Below are positions 35,416-43,456 of a stretch of DNA of 59,809 nucleotides, one piece after another; position 1 is the stretch's first letter, and every line of letters begins with the position of its first letter. A model generated the notes under the pieces. That model was not told the origin of the DNA, searched no databases, and saw only the letters and a program-made list of their open reading frames with translations. Made by a program: the position numbers and the translations under genes. This DNA is from Lachnospiraceae bacterium. GTDB lineage: Bacteria; Bacillota; Clostridia; Lachnospirales; Lachnospiraceae. The stretch lies in contig CAAFXE010000219.1 of the NCBI GenBank assembly GCA_900766915.1, positions 1-59,809 on the forward strand, given 5' to 3'.

Positions 35416-35443
35416 ACCCTTCATAATATTTAGAAGGGTTTTT
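35416..35443 (+). terminator. Intrinsic terminator after the Rpn-type gene
   Basis: ACCCTTC pairs with GAAGGGT across ATAATATTTA, followed by TTTTT. Confidence 0.85.
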
Positions 35444-35478
35444 GCATCTTACAGAATTGGATAAAAAGGTGAAAATAA

Positions 35479-36129
35479 ATGAAGGCAAAAAGCAAAGGTG
35501 GTGTTTCAATCATAGGAGGTGCAGATGGACCGACAAGCATTTTTATAGCCGGAAAATCAGAGGAACAGCCTCTAAAGTTGAGAATACGAAATTATATCTA
35601 TCAATGTAAACGCAAAAGGGCAGAAAAGAAAATAGTTGCAGGTGTGCATACGCTTGATGAATTGGTAGCATATGCAAAGAATCGCTATGATTTCATTGAA
35701 ATTAATCAGGATGAGTTGAGATATTTTGAGCAGAGAAAAAGCTTAAAAGAGAGCCTGATTTTACAGTATAAACCTGAATTGCTGGGAGAGATGGAGAATA
35801 TTGGACAGCCGGATATTTCTAATGAAGAGTCTGTAAAAGAATATTTTGATAAATTGAATGAACGAAGTAAAATGATTGCGGAGATTCCGGATTGTGCAAT
35901 TTTTATGGACTTTCATATGTATGAAATCAAATCAGATATGTATTCTCTTACAATGGAAATAGATTTTATTTGGAATATTTTTGGAATATCTTACTCCGGT
36001 AATAAAAAATTAATGAGACGGTTAAGAAATATTTCGCAGGACTTATATCGCTATTATGGTGTAAGTGAAGATGATATAAGAGAAAAAACAACAAGATATT
36101 CTTCCTTGGTGATGGCATTGAGTTCATGA
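35479..36129 (+). CDS. Unknown protein with detached GGADGPTSIF motif
   Basis: 216 residues. Residues 9-24 read SIIGGADGPTSIFIAG, a motif otherwise diagnostic for the membrane-embedded beta subunit of sodium-pumping decarboxylases (OadB, GcdB), but nothing else of that protein is present: the rest is soluble, charged and helical, without membrane segments (ELRYFEQRKSLKESLILQY; LMRRLRNISQDLYRYYGV). The region 28-50 is very basic. I cannot assign a function and expect automatic pipelines to misname it. AAAGGTG is a weak ribosome site. AT-rich like its neighbours. Confidence 0.7.
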   Translation: MKAKSKGGVSIIGGADGPTSIFIAGKSEEQPLKLRIRNYIYQCKRKRAEKKIVAGVHTLDELVAYAKNRYDFIEINQDELRYFEQRKSLKESLILQYKPELLGEMENIGQPDISNEESVKEYFDKLNERSKMIAEIPDCAIFMDFHMYEIKSDMYSLTMEIDFIWNIFGISYSGNKKLMRRLRNISQDLYRYYGVSEDDIREKTTRYSSLVMALSS

Positions 36130-36148
36130 AATCAGAGGAGACTAACGA

Positions 36149-36664
36149 ATGAAAACAGATCGTTTAACTATCAGATTTATAGAAGAAGAGGATTGGCAGA
36201 GCATCCAATCCATATGGACGGATTTTAAAAACTCGGAATATGTTTTCTATGACACTTATAAGGATACTGATTCTGAAAATGTCAAAAATAAAATCGCAAA
36301 ATGGGCTGATGCAACTCGAAAGGGAAAAGCCCATATTTTCTTTGTTTCATGTCTTGAAAATGAGGTGATTGGTTTTACATCCATGAATATTAGACAAGAT
36401 GGATATGAAATGGGATATGGATTCCTTAATAAGTATCAGGGGAAGGGATATGCAAAAGAAAGTATGATAGCAATTCTGGATTATATGAAAAGTATCGGTG
36501 CAAAAAAGATTCACGCAGGCACTGCACTTAGAAATACGCCGTCTGTCAGATTGTTAAGTAGTCTGGGCTTTGAATTGCTTGAAACAGAACAGTTATCTTT
36601 TCATAAAGACAGTAGTGGAAACAATATATATTTTGAAGGTGGCAATTTTGAGAAGACATTATAG
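36149..36664 (+). CDS. GNAT N-acetyltransferase
   Basis: 171 residues, RimJ/RimL-like. Acetyl-CoA binding is indicated by GYGFLNKYQGKGYAKESM (motif A, Q/R-x-x-G-x-G/A) and the C-terminal NTPSVRLLSSLGFELLE. Substrate unknown. GAGGAG precedes the start. Last gene of the AT-rich patch before the his operon. Confidence 0.88.
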   Translation: MKTDRLTIRFIEEEDWQSIQSIWTDFKNSEYVFYDTYKDTDSENVKNKIAKWADATRKGKAHIFFVSCLENEVIGFTSMNIRQDGYEMGYGFLNKYQGKGYAKESMIAILDYMKSIGAKKIHAGTALRNTPSVRLLSSLGFELLETEQLSFHKDSSGNNIYFEGGNFEKTL

Positions 36665-36694
36665 ATGGCTTTGTAGGAAGCTCATAATCCGCTA

Positions 36695-36723
36695 TTGACA
36701 GAAAGTAAAATGCTTCCTATAAT
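36695..36723 (+). promoter_or_regulatory. Consensus promoter of the his operon
   Basis: TTGACA, 17 bases, TATAAT, both perfect. The resulting leader of about 45 bases is too short for a T-box or a his leader-peptide attenuator. Confidence 0.88.
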
Positions 36724-36772
36724 AGATATACTTTAATGATTTATCATAGTAAAGCGAATTATAGGAGAATAG

Positions 36773-38422
36773 ATGATGAAAGAACAGTTATTACATACAC
36801 CGGAAGGTGTGAGAGATATTTATGGCAGTGAATTTGTAAAGAAATTTGAGCTGGAACATACTCTTTTTGAGGTAATGAATTCCTACGGATATCAGGGAAT
36901 CGAGACTCCGACCTTTGAATTTTTTGATGTATTCGGTAAGGAAGTCGGTACCGTTCCATCGAAGGAATTATATAAATTTTTTGATAAAGAGGGAAATACC
37001 CTGGTACTTCGACCGGACATGACACCATCCATTGCAAGGGCTGTTTCCAAATATTTTCACAATGATGAAGCCATTCGCCTTTGCTATATGGGAAGCACCT
37101 TCATCAACCACGACAAATACCAGGGACGATTGAAGGAAACGACACAGCTGGGAGCAGAACTCATGGGTGATGGTTCTGTAAAGGCTGATGTGGAGCTGAT
37201 CTCCATGCTGGTGGCGGCACTTCAAAAAGCAGGTTTGAAAGAATTTCAGGTAAGCTTAGGACAGGTGAGATTCTTTAGAAGCCTTCTTTTAGAAGCTGAT
37301 CTGGATGCCGAAACAGAAGAATTATTGCGAATTCATATTTCACAGAAGAATCGTTTTGCAGTGGAAGAACTTGTGGAAACCTTAGATATACCGGAGTCAT
37401 TAAAGATTGCCTTCGGTGCTTTGGCAGATCTTTCCGGTTCCGTAGAAGTGCTGGAAAAAGCAAGAAGTCTGACAGACAATGAAATGGCTCTGGAAGCAAT
37501 TGCGATTCTGGAAGACATTTATGAGGGATTAAAGGGCTGCGGCTGTGAAAAGTATGTATCCTTTGATCTTGGAATGTTAAGTAAATATGATTATTATACG
37601 GGAATCATTTTCCGTGCTTATACCTTTGGAAGCGGCGAGGCTATTGTCAAGGGCGGCCGTTACGACAAGCTGTTAAGCCATTTTGGAAGAAAGCTTCCGG
37701 CAGTAGGCTTTGCCATAGTGATCGATCAGCTGATGCTTGCCTTAAACCGCAAGGAAGAAGCAGCAAAAATTCAGGGCAGCGATGAAAACCGTTATCTGAC
37801 CTTTGCCCTTTGTAAGGGACGCCTTGCGAAAAAGACTATGGAGCTTTTTGAAAAGATCGGCATCCATATGGAAGAAATGAAAGATCCTGATACAAGAAAG
37901 CTGATTTTTGTGAATGAGGAATTAAAGCTTCGGTTTTTCCTTGCCAAGGGTCCGGATATTCCAACCTATGTGGAATACGGTGCCGCAGATATCGGTGTGG
38001 TAGGCAGTGATGTGATTTTGGAAGAGAGTCGTAAAATGTATGAGGTATTGGATCTTGGATTTGGAAAATGCAGAATGTGTGTCTGTGGTCCGGAAAGTGC
38101 CAGAGAAAAGCTGGAAAGCCAGGAACTGATCCGGGTTGCGACAAAATATCCAAACATTGCCAAGGATTATTTTTATGATAAGAAGCATCAGACGGTGGAA
38201 ATCATTAAACTGAACGGTTCTATTGAACTGGCACCGTTGGTAGGCCTTTCAGAAGTCATTGTAGATATTGTAGAAACCGGCTCTACCTTAAAGGAAAACG
38301 GATTAAAGGTTCTGGAAGAGATCCGTCCGTTATCGGCAAGAATGGTAGTAAACCGTGTCAGCATGGAGATGGAGAGAGCGCGTATCTCCAAGCTCATCAG
38401 AGAAATCAGAGAAGTACTATAG
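36773..38422 (+). CDS. HisZ-HisG fusion, ATP phosphoribosyltransferase
   Basis: 549 residues joining two normally separate proteins. Residues 1 to about 330 are HisZ, the histidyl-tRNA-synthetase-like regulatory subunit (TPEGVRDIYG; VLRPDMTPSIARA; YDYYTGIIFRAYTFG). After a linker near 335-342 comes short-form HisG (LTFALCKGRLAKKTMELFEK; YGAADIGVVGSD; VDIVETGSTLKENGL), the first enzyme of histidine synthesis, which needs HisZ for activity and feedback. No stop or frameshift lies between. ATG 36773 and ATG 36776 are both possible starts; AGGAG is upstream. Confidence 0.9.
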   Translation: MMKEQLLHTPEGVRDIYGSEFVKKFELEHTLFEVMNSYGYQGIETPTFEFFDVFGKEVGTVPSKELYKFFDKEGNTLVLRPDMTPSIARAVSKYFHNDEAIRLCYMGSTFINHDKYQGRLKETTQLGAELMGDGSVKADVELISMLVAALQKAGLKEFQVSLGQVRFFRSLLLEADLDAETEELLRIHISQKNRFAVEELVETLDIPESLKIAFGALADLSGSVEVLEKARSLTDNEMALEAIAILEDIYEGLKGCGCEKYVSFDLGMLSKYDYYTGIIFRAYTFGSGEAIVKGGRYDKLLSHFGRKLPAVGFAIVIDQLMLALNRKEEAAKIQGSDENRYLTFALCKGRLAKKTMELFEKIGIHMEEMKDPDTRKLIFVNEELKLRFFLAKGPDIPTYVEYGAADIGVVGSDVILEESRKMYEVLDLGFGKCRMCVCGPESAREKLESQELIRVATKYPNIAKDYFYDKKHQTVEIIKLNGSIELAPLVGLSEVIVDIVETGSTLKENGLKVLEEIRPLSARMVVNRVSMEMERARISKLIREIREVL

Positions 38423-38438
38423 GAAAAGAGGTAGCATT

Positions 38439-39734
38439 ATGAAAATTGTAGCTTTGGATGAAAATTCCAAAAAGGATTTGTTAAATGATCTGTTAAAGAG
38501 AAGTCCTAATCACTATGGGGAATATATTGACAGAGTCAATGAGATTATCGATACCGTTCGTGAAAAAAAGGATGCAGCTCTTTTTGAATATACCGCACGC
38601 TTTGATGGCGCCACAATCGATGCTTCGAATATTCGTGTAACAAAAGAAGAAATTGAAGAAGCATACAAATTAGTGGATCCAAAGCTTTTGGAAGTTATTA
38701 AAAAAGCATTAGTAAATATTAGAGAATATCATGAAAAGCAGCGCCAGTACAGCTGGTTTGATTCCAAGCCAAACGGAACGATGCTTGGTCAGAAGGTAAC
38801 AGCGTTGGCTTCTGCCGGTGTGTATGTACCGGGTGGAAAGGCAGTGTATCCTTCCAGTGTTTTGATGAATGTGGTTCCTGCCAAAGTTGCAGGAGTGGAA
38901 AAGATCGTCATGGTAACGCCCCCCGGTAAAGACGGAAAGGTAAATCCAAATACCCTGGTGGCAGCTAACGAAGCCGGTGCTGACGAGATTTATAAGGTAG
39001 GCGGTGCCCAGGCCATTGCGGCGTTAGCTTTTGGTACAGAAAGCATTCCTAAGGTAGATAAGATCGTAGGCCCGGGAAATATTTATGTGGCACTGGCGAA
39101 AAAAGCAGTTTATGGATATGTAAGTATTGATTCTATTGCAGGACCAAGTGAAATTCTGGTGCTGGCAGATGAAACTGCCAATCCAAGGTATGTGGCGGCA
39201 GATCTTTTATCCCAGGCAGAACACGATGAGATGGCATCAGCAATTTTAGTCACTACAAGTAAGGAGCTGGCCGAGGCCGTATCAGTACAGGTTGAAAAGT
39301 TTATCGAAGAGCTTTCCCGTAAGGAGATCATGAGAAAATCCGTTGATCATTACGGATACATCTTGGTAGCAGACAATATGGAGAATGCGATTCTTGCAGC
39401 CAATGAGATTGCATCAGAGCATCTGGAAATCATGACAAAAAATCCTTTTGAAGTCATGACAAAGATTAAAAATGCGGGAGCGATCTTTATCGGAGAATAC
39501 AGTTCTGAGCCTTTGGGAGATTATTTTGCAGGACCAAACCATATTCTGCCAACCAACGGAACAGCAAAATTTTTCGGACCTCTTTCTGTAGACGATTTCA
39601 TCAAGAAATCAAGTATTATATATTATAGCAAAGAAGCATTAGAGCCTGTCAGCAGGGATATTATGAAATTTGCCGAAAGTGAACAGCTGACAGCCCATGC
39701 AAACTCTATCAAAGTACGTTTTGAGGAGGAATAG
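38439..39734 (+). CDS. hisD: Histidinol dehydrogenase
   Basis: Last two oxidation steps of histidine synthesis, zinc-dependent. 431 residues from ATG 38439 (MKIVALDENSK), preceded by AGAGG; frames extending upstream overlap hisZG without support. YVPGGKAVYPSSVLM, VGGAQAIAALAFGT, DSIAGPSEILVLAD and LSQAEHDEMA (zinc ligands) are all present. Three bases separate it from hisB. Confidence 0.96.
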   Translation: MKIVALDENSKKDLLNDLLKRSPNHYGEYIDRVNEIIDTVREKKDAALFEYTARFDGATIDASNIRVTKEEIEEAYKLVDPKLLEVIKKALVNIREYHEKQRQYSWFDSKPNGTMLGQKVTALASAGVYVPGGKAVYPSSVLMNVVPAKVAGVEKIVMVTPPGKDGKVNPNTLVAANEAGADEIYKVGGAQAIAALAFGTESIPKVDKIVGPGNIYVALAKKAVYGYVSIDSIAGPSEILVLADETANPRYVAADLLSQAEHDEMASAILVTTSKELAEAVSVQVEKFIEELSRKEIMRKSVDHYGYILVADNMENAILAANEIASEHLEIMTKNPFEVMTKIKNAGAIFIGEYSSEPLGDYFAGPNHILPTNGTAKFFGPLSVDDFIKKSSIIYYSKEALEPVSRDIMKFAESEQLTAHANSIKVRFEEE

Positions 39735-39737
39735 TCG

Positions 39738-40322
39738 ATGCGTAGCGCAACTGTTGAGAGAAATACAAAAGAAACAAAAATAAAAATGTCTTTGAACATT
39801 GACGGAACCGGCTTCTGCCAGGTAAAGACCGGTGTGGGATTTTTTGACCACATGCTGGACGGGTTTGCAAGACATGGTCTGTTTGATCTTGAAGTTAAAG
39901 TGGATGGGGATCTGTTTGTGGACTGTCATCATACCATTGAGGATACAGGAATCGTGCTGGGAACAGCCATCAAAGAAGCGGTGGGAGATAAGCAGGGCAT
40001 CCGCCGTTTCGGAAGCTGTATTTTACCGATGGATGAAGCTCTGGTGCTTTGTGCCATTGACCTTTCCGGCAGACCTTACTATGTGTCCGATGCACAGTTT
40101 GCAACGGAAAAATGTGGTGACATGGACCTTGAGATGGTGAAAGAATTTTTCTATGCCGTATCCTACAGTGCTGGTATGAATCTGCATTTTAAGGTACTTT
40201 CCGGCAGCAACAGCCATCATATTGTGGAAGCAATGTTTAAAGCATTTGCAAAATCTTTAGATTCTGCTACAATGGTAGATGAACGCATTGTGGGGGTATT
40301 ATCCACAAAAGAAAAATTGTAA
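39738..40322 (+). CDS. hisB: Imidazoleglycerol-phosphate dehydratase
   Basis: 194 residues, monofunctional form without the phosphatase part. The duplicated metal-binding HHT segment is seen at VDCHHTIEDTGI and at SGSNSHHIVEAMFKA; GVGFFDHMLDGFARHG and LDLSGRPY-like AIDLSGRPYY complete the pattern. TTTGAGGAGG at the end of hisD serves as ribosome site. Confidence 0.96.
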   Translation: MRSATVERNTKETKIKMSLNIDGTGFCQVKTGVGFFDHMLDGFARHGLFDLEVKVDGDLFVDCHHTIEDTGIVLGTAIKEAVGDKQGIRRFGSCILPMDEALVLCAIDLSGRPYYVSDAQFATEKCGDMDLEMVKEFFYAVSYSAGMNLHFKVLSGSNSHHIVEAMFKAFAKSLDSATMVDERIVGVLSTKEKL

Positions 40323-40335
40323 TTGGAGTTATAAC

Positions 40336-41586
40336 ATGAAAAAGCTACTGATAGCAGAAATTTATTTAAAGAATGGCCTTTGTGAAGGGGAGGATCCGGT
40401 AGAGCTGGCAAAATATTTCAGTGAATCCGGTGCAGATGGTATTATTCTTTATGACTTATCCGCTGACGATGAGGAGCATGAAACAAATCTTCATACCATG
40501 AAACAGATTTATCGTGAGGTAGAGATTCCGTTGTATGGCGGCGGAAACATTAATCGTGTGGAGGATGTAAAAAAGATTCTCTATACCGGCTGTACCAAGG
40601 CAATTTTAAATTTTTCCAAGGAAAACAACCGGGATATGCTGGAAGAAGTATCAAAACGTTTCGGCAAAGACAAAATTGCGGCTTCCGTAGACTGTAAGGA
40701 GCAGTTAATGGCAAACAACAGTTCTCTGGAGGAATATGCAAGCATGGTCGTAGCAGTCCGGGATCTTCCGCAGAATGCTTACTATAAATATTCTCTTCCG
40801 ATTCTGGCTGCAACCGTAAAGGAAGACCATGAGATCTTTGATATTTTAGAAAAAAATGCAGTCATGGGTGTTACAGGACCTTACGTAAGCCAGAAAACCA
40901 CAGATTTTATGCAGATCAAAAACCGTGGTTCCCAGATGGGAATCGAAACAAATGTGCTTCGCAGTGAAATTTCCTGGAGCGAGATGAAGTTAAATTCCGA
41001 CGGTATGGTTCCGGTTGTGGTACAGGAATACCGCACCAATGAAGTACTGATGGTTGCCTATATGACAGAAGAAGCTTTCAATAAGACATTGGAAACAGGC
41101 ATGATGACCTACTACAGCCGAAGCAGAAAGTGTCTTTGGACCAAGGGACTTACAAGCGGTCATGTGCAGTATGTAAAATCCTTAACTGCAGACTGTGATT
41201 ACGATACGATCCTTGCAAAGGTATCTCAGTTGGGCGTTGCCTGTCATACAGGAAAACCAACCTGCTTCTTTAACAACATGCTGCAAAGAGATTATAAAAA
41301 GAGCAATCCGCTGGAAGTGTTTGAGCTTATCTACAACACGATCATTGACCGCAAGGAACATCCGAAGGAAGGCTCTTATACCAATTATCTCTTTGACAAG
41401 GGCATTGACAAGATCTTAAAGAAGGTGGGGGAGGAAGCGGCAGAGCTAATCATTGCTGCAAAAAATCCAGATCCGGAAGAAATCAAATACGAAATGGCAG
41501 ATTTTCTCTACCATGCCATGGTACTGATGGCAGAGAAAGGTATTACCTGGAGTGAGATTATTGAAGAATTAGACAATCGTCACTGA
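40336..41586 (+). CDS. hisIE: HisF-like domain fused to HisI-HisE
   Basis: 416 residues from ATG 40336 (MKKLLIAEIY), with TTGGAG upstream. Residues 1-200 form a HisA/HisF-type half of a TIM barrel (DPVELAKYFSESGADGIILY; EIPLYGGGNINRVEDV; SVDCKE), but the first catalytic aspartate of HisF is lost (IAEIYLKNG in place of the CLDVKDG-type strand) while the second remains. From about 215 comes PR-AMP cyclohydrolase HisI (MVAYMTEEAFNKTLETG; SRSRKCLWTKG; zinc site GVACHTGKPTCFF), and from about 315 PR-ATP pyrophosphatase HisE (KVGEEAAELIIAAK). hisH, hisA, true hisF and hisC are not here. Confidence 0.9.
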   Translation: MKKLLIAEIYLKNGLCEGEDPVELAKYFSESGADGIILYDLSADDEEHETNLHTMKQIYREVEIPLYGGGNINRVEDVKKILYTGCTKAILNFSKENNRDMLEEVSKRFGKDKIAASVDCKEQLMANNSSLEEYASMVVAVRDLPQNAYYKYSLPILAATVKEDHEIFDILEKNAVMGVTGPYVSQKTTDFMQIKNRGSQMGIETNVLRSEISWSEMKLNSDGMVPVVVQEYRTNEVLMVAYMTEEAFNKTLETGMMTYYSRSRKCLWTKGLTSGHVQYVKSLTADCDYDTILAKVSQLGVACHTGKPTCFFNNMLQRDYKKSNPLEVFELIYNTIIDRKEHPKEGSYTNYLFDKGIDKILKKVGEEAAELIIAAKNPDPEEIKYEMADFLYHAMVLMAEKGITWSEIIEELDNRH

Positions 41587-41605
41587 TGGGGTTCTAAAAT
41601 CATAG

Positions 41606-41649
41606 GCCTTCCCTATAAAATATATAGATTTTATAGGGGAGGCTTTTTT
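41606..41649 (+). terminator. Terminator of the his operon; 3' arm is the next gene's ribosome site
   Basis: GCCT-CCCTATAAAAT pairs with ATTTTATAGGG-AGGC and is followed by six T. ATG 41650 comes right after the last T, and AGGGGAGG in the 3' arm is an ideal ribosome site for it, same design as at 15491. Confidence 0.9.
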
Positions 41650-41928
41650 ATGACTGCTGAGGAGAGGATGGCATATTTTCAGGGGGAGAAAAGGCGAAAT
41701 TCACCTTCTGCGGAAAGCACCAAAGTGGTGAGACGCGATTTACTGTATCTGAAGATCAAATTTTTTATTGCGGTCATTTTATTTGTCCTGTTTTTGTCAC
41801 TGGACTATACTGGCTATGATTTTCAGGGCATCGGGAGTGAACGCATCATCGAGGAAGTGACGAAGGATATTTCATTGGAAAATCTTAAGGGGGCTTTAGT
41901 TCATCAACTTATTTCTCTTGGCTTTTAA
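41650..41928 (+). CDS. Small single-pass membrane protein (92 aa)
   Basis: Not recognised. Residues 1-35 are charged and cytoplasmic, about 36-54 form a membrane segment (FFIAVILFVLFLSLDYTGY), then an amphipathic tail. The last 13 codons (KGALVHQLISLGF) lie in DNA that belongs to the tail of structured-repeat copy 3; nearly the same bases recur outside any gene at 59717-59755. The original C terminus may thus have been replaced when the element inserted. Its ribosome site is inside the preceding terminator. Confidence 0.6.
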   Translation: MTAEERMAYFQGEKRRNSPSAESTKVVRRDLLYLKIKFFIAVILFVLFLSLDYTGYDFQGIGSERIIEEVTKDISLENLKGALVHQLISLGF

Positions 41929-42112
41929 CTGACGCCTGAGAGGCAGGTGTTACCCCACTTCGCAGGCTCCATCCCCCTCAACTAACTCTAAGAACTGCTA
42001 ATCACTTGCGCGAGAGCACGCTTCGTGAAGCAGTTCTAAGAGTGGATTTTCGGGCTCTTCCGCTTAACGCTTCGTGGTGCAACACCTGCCTCTCAGGCTG
42101 TGAGTGGTAAAA
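41884..42112 (-). repeat. Structured 180-base repeat, copy 3 (with extended ends)
   Basis: Read on the minus strand. Outer stem GAGAGGCAGGTGTT with AACACCTGCCTCTC (42081-42094 and 41938-41951), 14 perfect pairs. Inner stem AGCAGTTCTAAGAGT (42029-42043) with ACTCTAAGAACTGCT (41985-41999), 14 of 15. Loops CACGAAGCGTTAAG, GAAAATCC, TAGTTGA and CCTGCGAAGTGGGG. The 5' flank TTTTACCACTCACAGCC is shared with copy 4 and the 3' tail TGATGAACTAAAGCCCCC with copy 5. Confidence 0.87.
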
Positions 42113-42290
42113 TTCAAGAGATTAAATGGTCACTTTTATGTGCCTCGTAATACATGATTATTTGGTGACTTCCAGACAAAAAATCTAAGAATAATATGCT
42201 TCGCAGCTAAATATCTCTAGTTTTCTTATGAAATTTTCTCGGAATAATTGTTTCTGAACAGTCACTTTAAATCAATATATTCCTCTTATG
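42113..42290. other. Spacer between two head-to-head structured repeats
   Basis: 178 bases, AT-rich, no gene seen. The 5' ends of copies 3 and 4 face each other across it, so if each is transcribed from its flank the promoters should lie here; I cannot pick a convincing pair. Confidence 0.4.
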
Positions 42291-42507
42291 TTTTACCACT
42301 CACAGCCCGAGGAACTACAGTTGCACCACGTAGCGTCAAGCCAAAGGAGGCGGAAAATCCATCCTAGAACATCTTCGCGAAGCAGGCCCTCCTGCGAGTG
42401 ATTAGATGTTCTTGGATTAGTTGGAGCCGACGACGCCTGCGAAGTGGGGTAACTGTAGTTCCTCGGAGCGTCAGTTAAAAGATATGGGAAAAGATAGTGA
42501 ACTAAAG
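42291..42507 (+). repeat. Structured 180-base repeat, copy 4 (with extended ends)
   Basis: Outer stem GAGGAACTACAGTT (42309-42322) with AACTGTAGTTCCTC (42451-42464), 14 perfect pairs. Inner stem ATCCTAGAACATCT (42361-42374) with AGATGTTCTTGGAT (42404-42417), 13 of 14. Loops CACGTAGCGTCAAG, GGAAAATCC, TAGTTGG and GCCTGCGAAGTGGGG. Begins TTTTACCACTCACAGCC and ends GTCAGTTAAAAG, then TGAACTAAAG. Confidence 0.87.
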
Positions 42508-42549
42508 AGGAATATAGTTTATAGAAAGTTTATTTGAAACAGCGCAAAG

Positions 42550-42582
42550 CGGGTGTTATGGATGTATAGCATCCGTTTTTTT
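42550..42582 (+). terminator. Intrinsic terminator downstream of repeat copy 4
   Basis: CGGGTGTTAT pairs with ATAGCATCCG (two G-T pairs) around GGATGT, followed by seven T. It would end a transcript through copy 4 about 45 bases after its tail. Confidence 0.85.
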
Positions 42583-42589
42583 GCATGTC

Positions 42590-42618
42590 TTGCAAGGACA
42601 TGCGCATTCTGCTATAAT
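42590..42618 (+). promoter_or_regulatory. Promoter for the DUF1189 gene
   Basis: TTGCAA, 17 bases, TATAAT (perfect -10), about 20 bases before the ribosome site AGGAGGT-like GGAGG of the next gene. Confidence 0.8.
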
Positions 42619-42643
42619 ATTTTCGTATGTTTGGAGGTAAATC

Positions 42644-43450
42644 ATGAAAACGATCAAAGATTTCTGGTATGCAATTACCAGTCCGGAATATTACCGGAAC
42701 TTTATGAATTATAAAAAAAGAAGCCTGTTGTTTTATGTCTTTCTGATCATGTTGATTGCCGGAATTTTTACTATGGGAGTTCCTATGGCGAAATTTATGG
42801 CAAATGGAGGCTTTGGTAAAATTTTGGAGGAAGAGGTTCCGAATTTCCGGGTGGATTCAGAACATGGATTCTGGAGCGAAGAACCGGTGGAAATTGATGA
42901 ATACAATTTTCTCATTAAAGCGGATCCTAATGTTGTAAAAGAGGATATTACAGACTTAGACGGTCAGTATGGTGCCTATGATTATGTGATCATGATCGAT
43001 AAAGAGCAGATCTATTTGAATGTTCCGGGAATGCAGGAAATTTCTGCAAGATTTGATGAAATGCCGGGATTTTCCTTTACAAAAGAAGATTTTATGTCTT
43101 ATATTCCGGTGATGTATGTGATGATCGCATGGATGTTTGTACTGTCATTTCTGATGGATTACGGATATTATTTCCTGGTGGCATTGATCGTTTCATGGAT
43201 GGCTGGAATCATAGCTTCATTTATGAGACTGAGCATTGGAAATGTCAAATTGTTTAAAATGGCAGTTTATGCCGGAACATTGTCTACGGTGCTGTTATTT
43301 ATCCAGACAGTCACCGGAATCAGCGTACCGAATTATTCACTTTTTAGCTATGTGATTTCTTTGGGCTATATGTATTTTGCATTAAGGGCTTACAAGGAAA
43401 GTGGTATAGAAGAATTACCGCCGGAGCACTTTGGCGGCAGGGAGGAATAA
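42644..43450 (+). CDS. DUF1189-like membrane protein
   Basis: 268 residues with one N-terminal membrane segment (about 28-50), a 90-residue outside loop (YDYVIMIDKEQIYLNVPG) and about four segments after residue 145. The N-terminal FWYAITSPEYYRNFMNYK and overall layout match DUF1189. Function unknown. It has its own promoter and is followed after 6 bases by the radical SAM gene. Confidence 0.75.
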   Translation: MKTIKDFWYAITSPEYYRNFMNYKKRSLLFYVFLIMLIAGIFTMGVPMAKFMANGGFGKILEEEVPNFRVDSEHGFWSEEPVEIDEYNFLIKADPNVVKEDITDLDGQYGAYDYVIMIDKEQIYLNVPGMQEISARFDEMPGFSFTKEDFMSYIPVMYVMIAWMFVLSFLMDYGYYFLVALIVSWMAGIIASFMRLSIGNVKLFKMAVYAGTLSTVLLFIQTVTGISVPNYSLFSYVISLGYMYFALRAYKESGIEELPPEHFGGREE

Positions 43451-43456
43451 AGATAC

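Noticed and set aside
35479..36129. Naming this gene a decarboxylase beta subunit
   Set aside because: Only the GGADGPTSIF motif matches; all membrane segments of OadB/GcdB are absent.
36723..36772. T-box or leader-peptide attenuator for the his operon
   Set aside because: The leader is about 45 bases, has no terminator, no specifier loop and no run of histidine codons.
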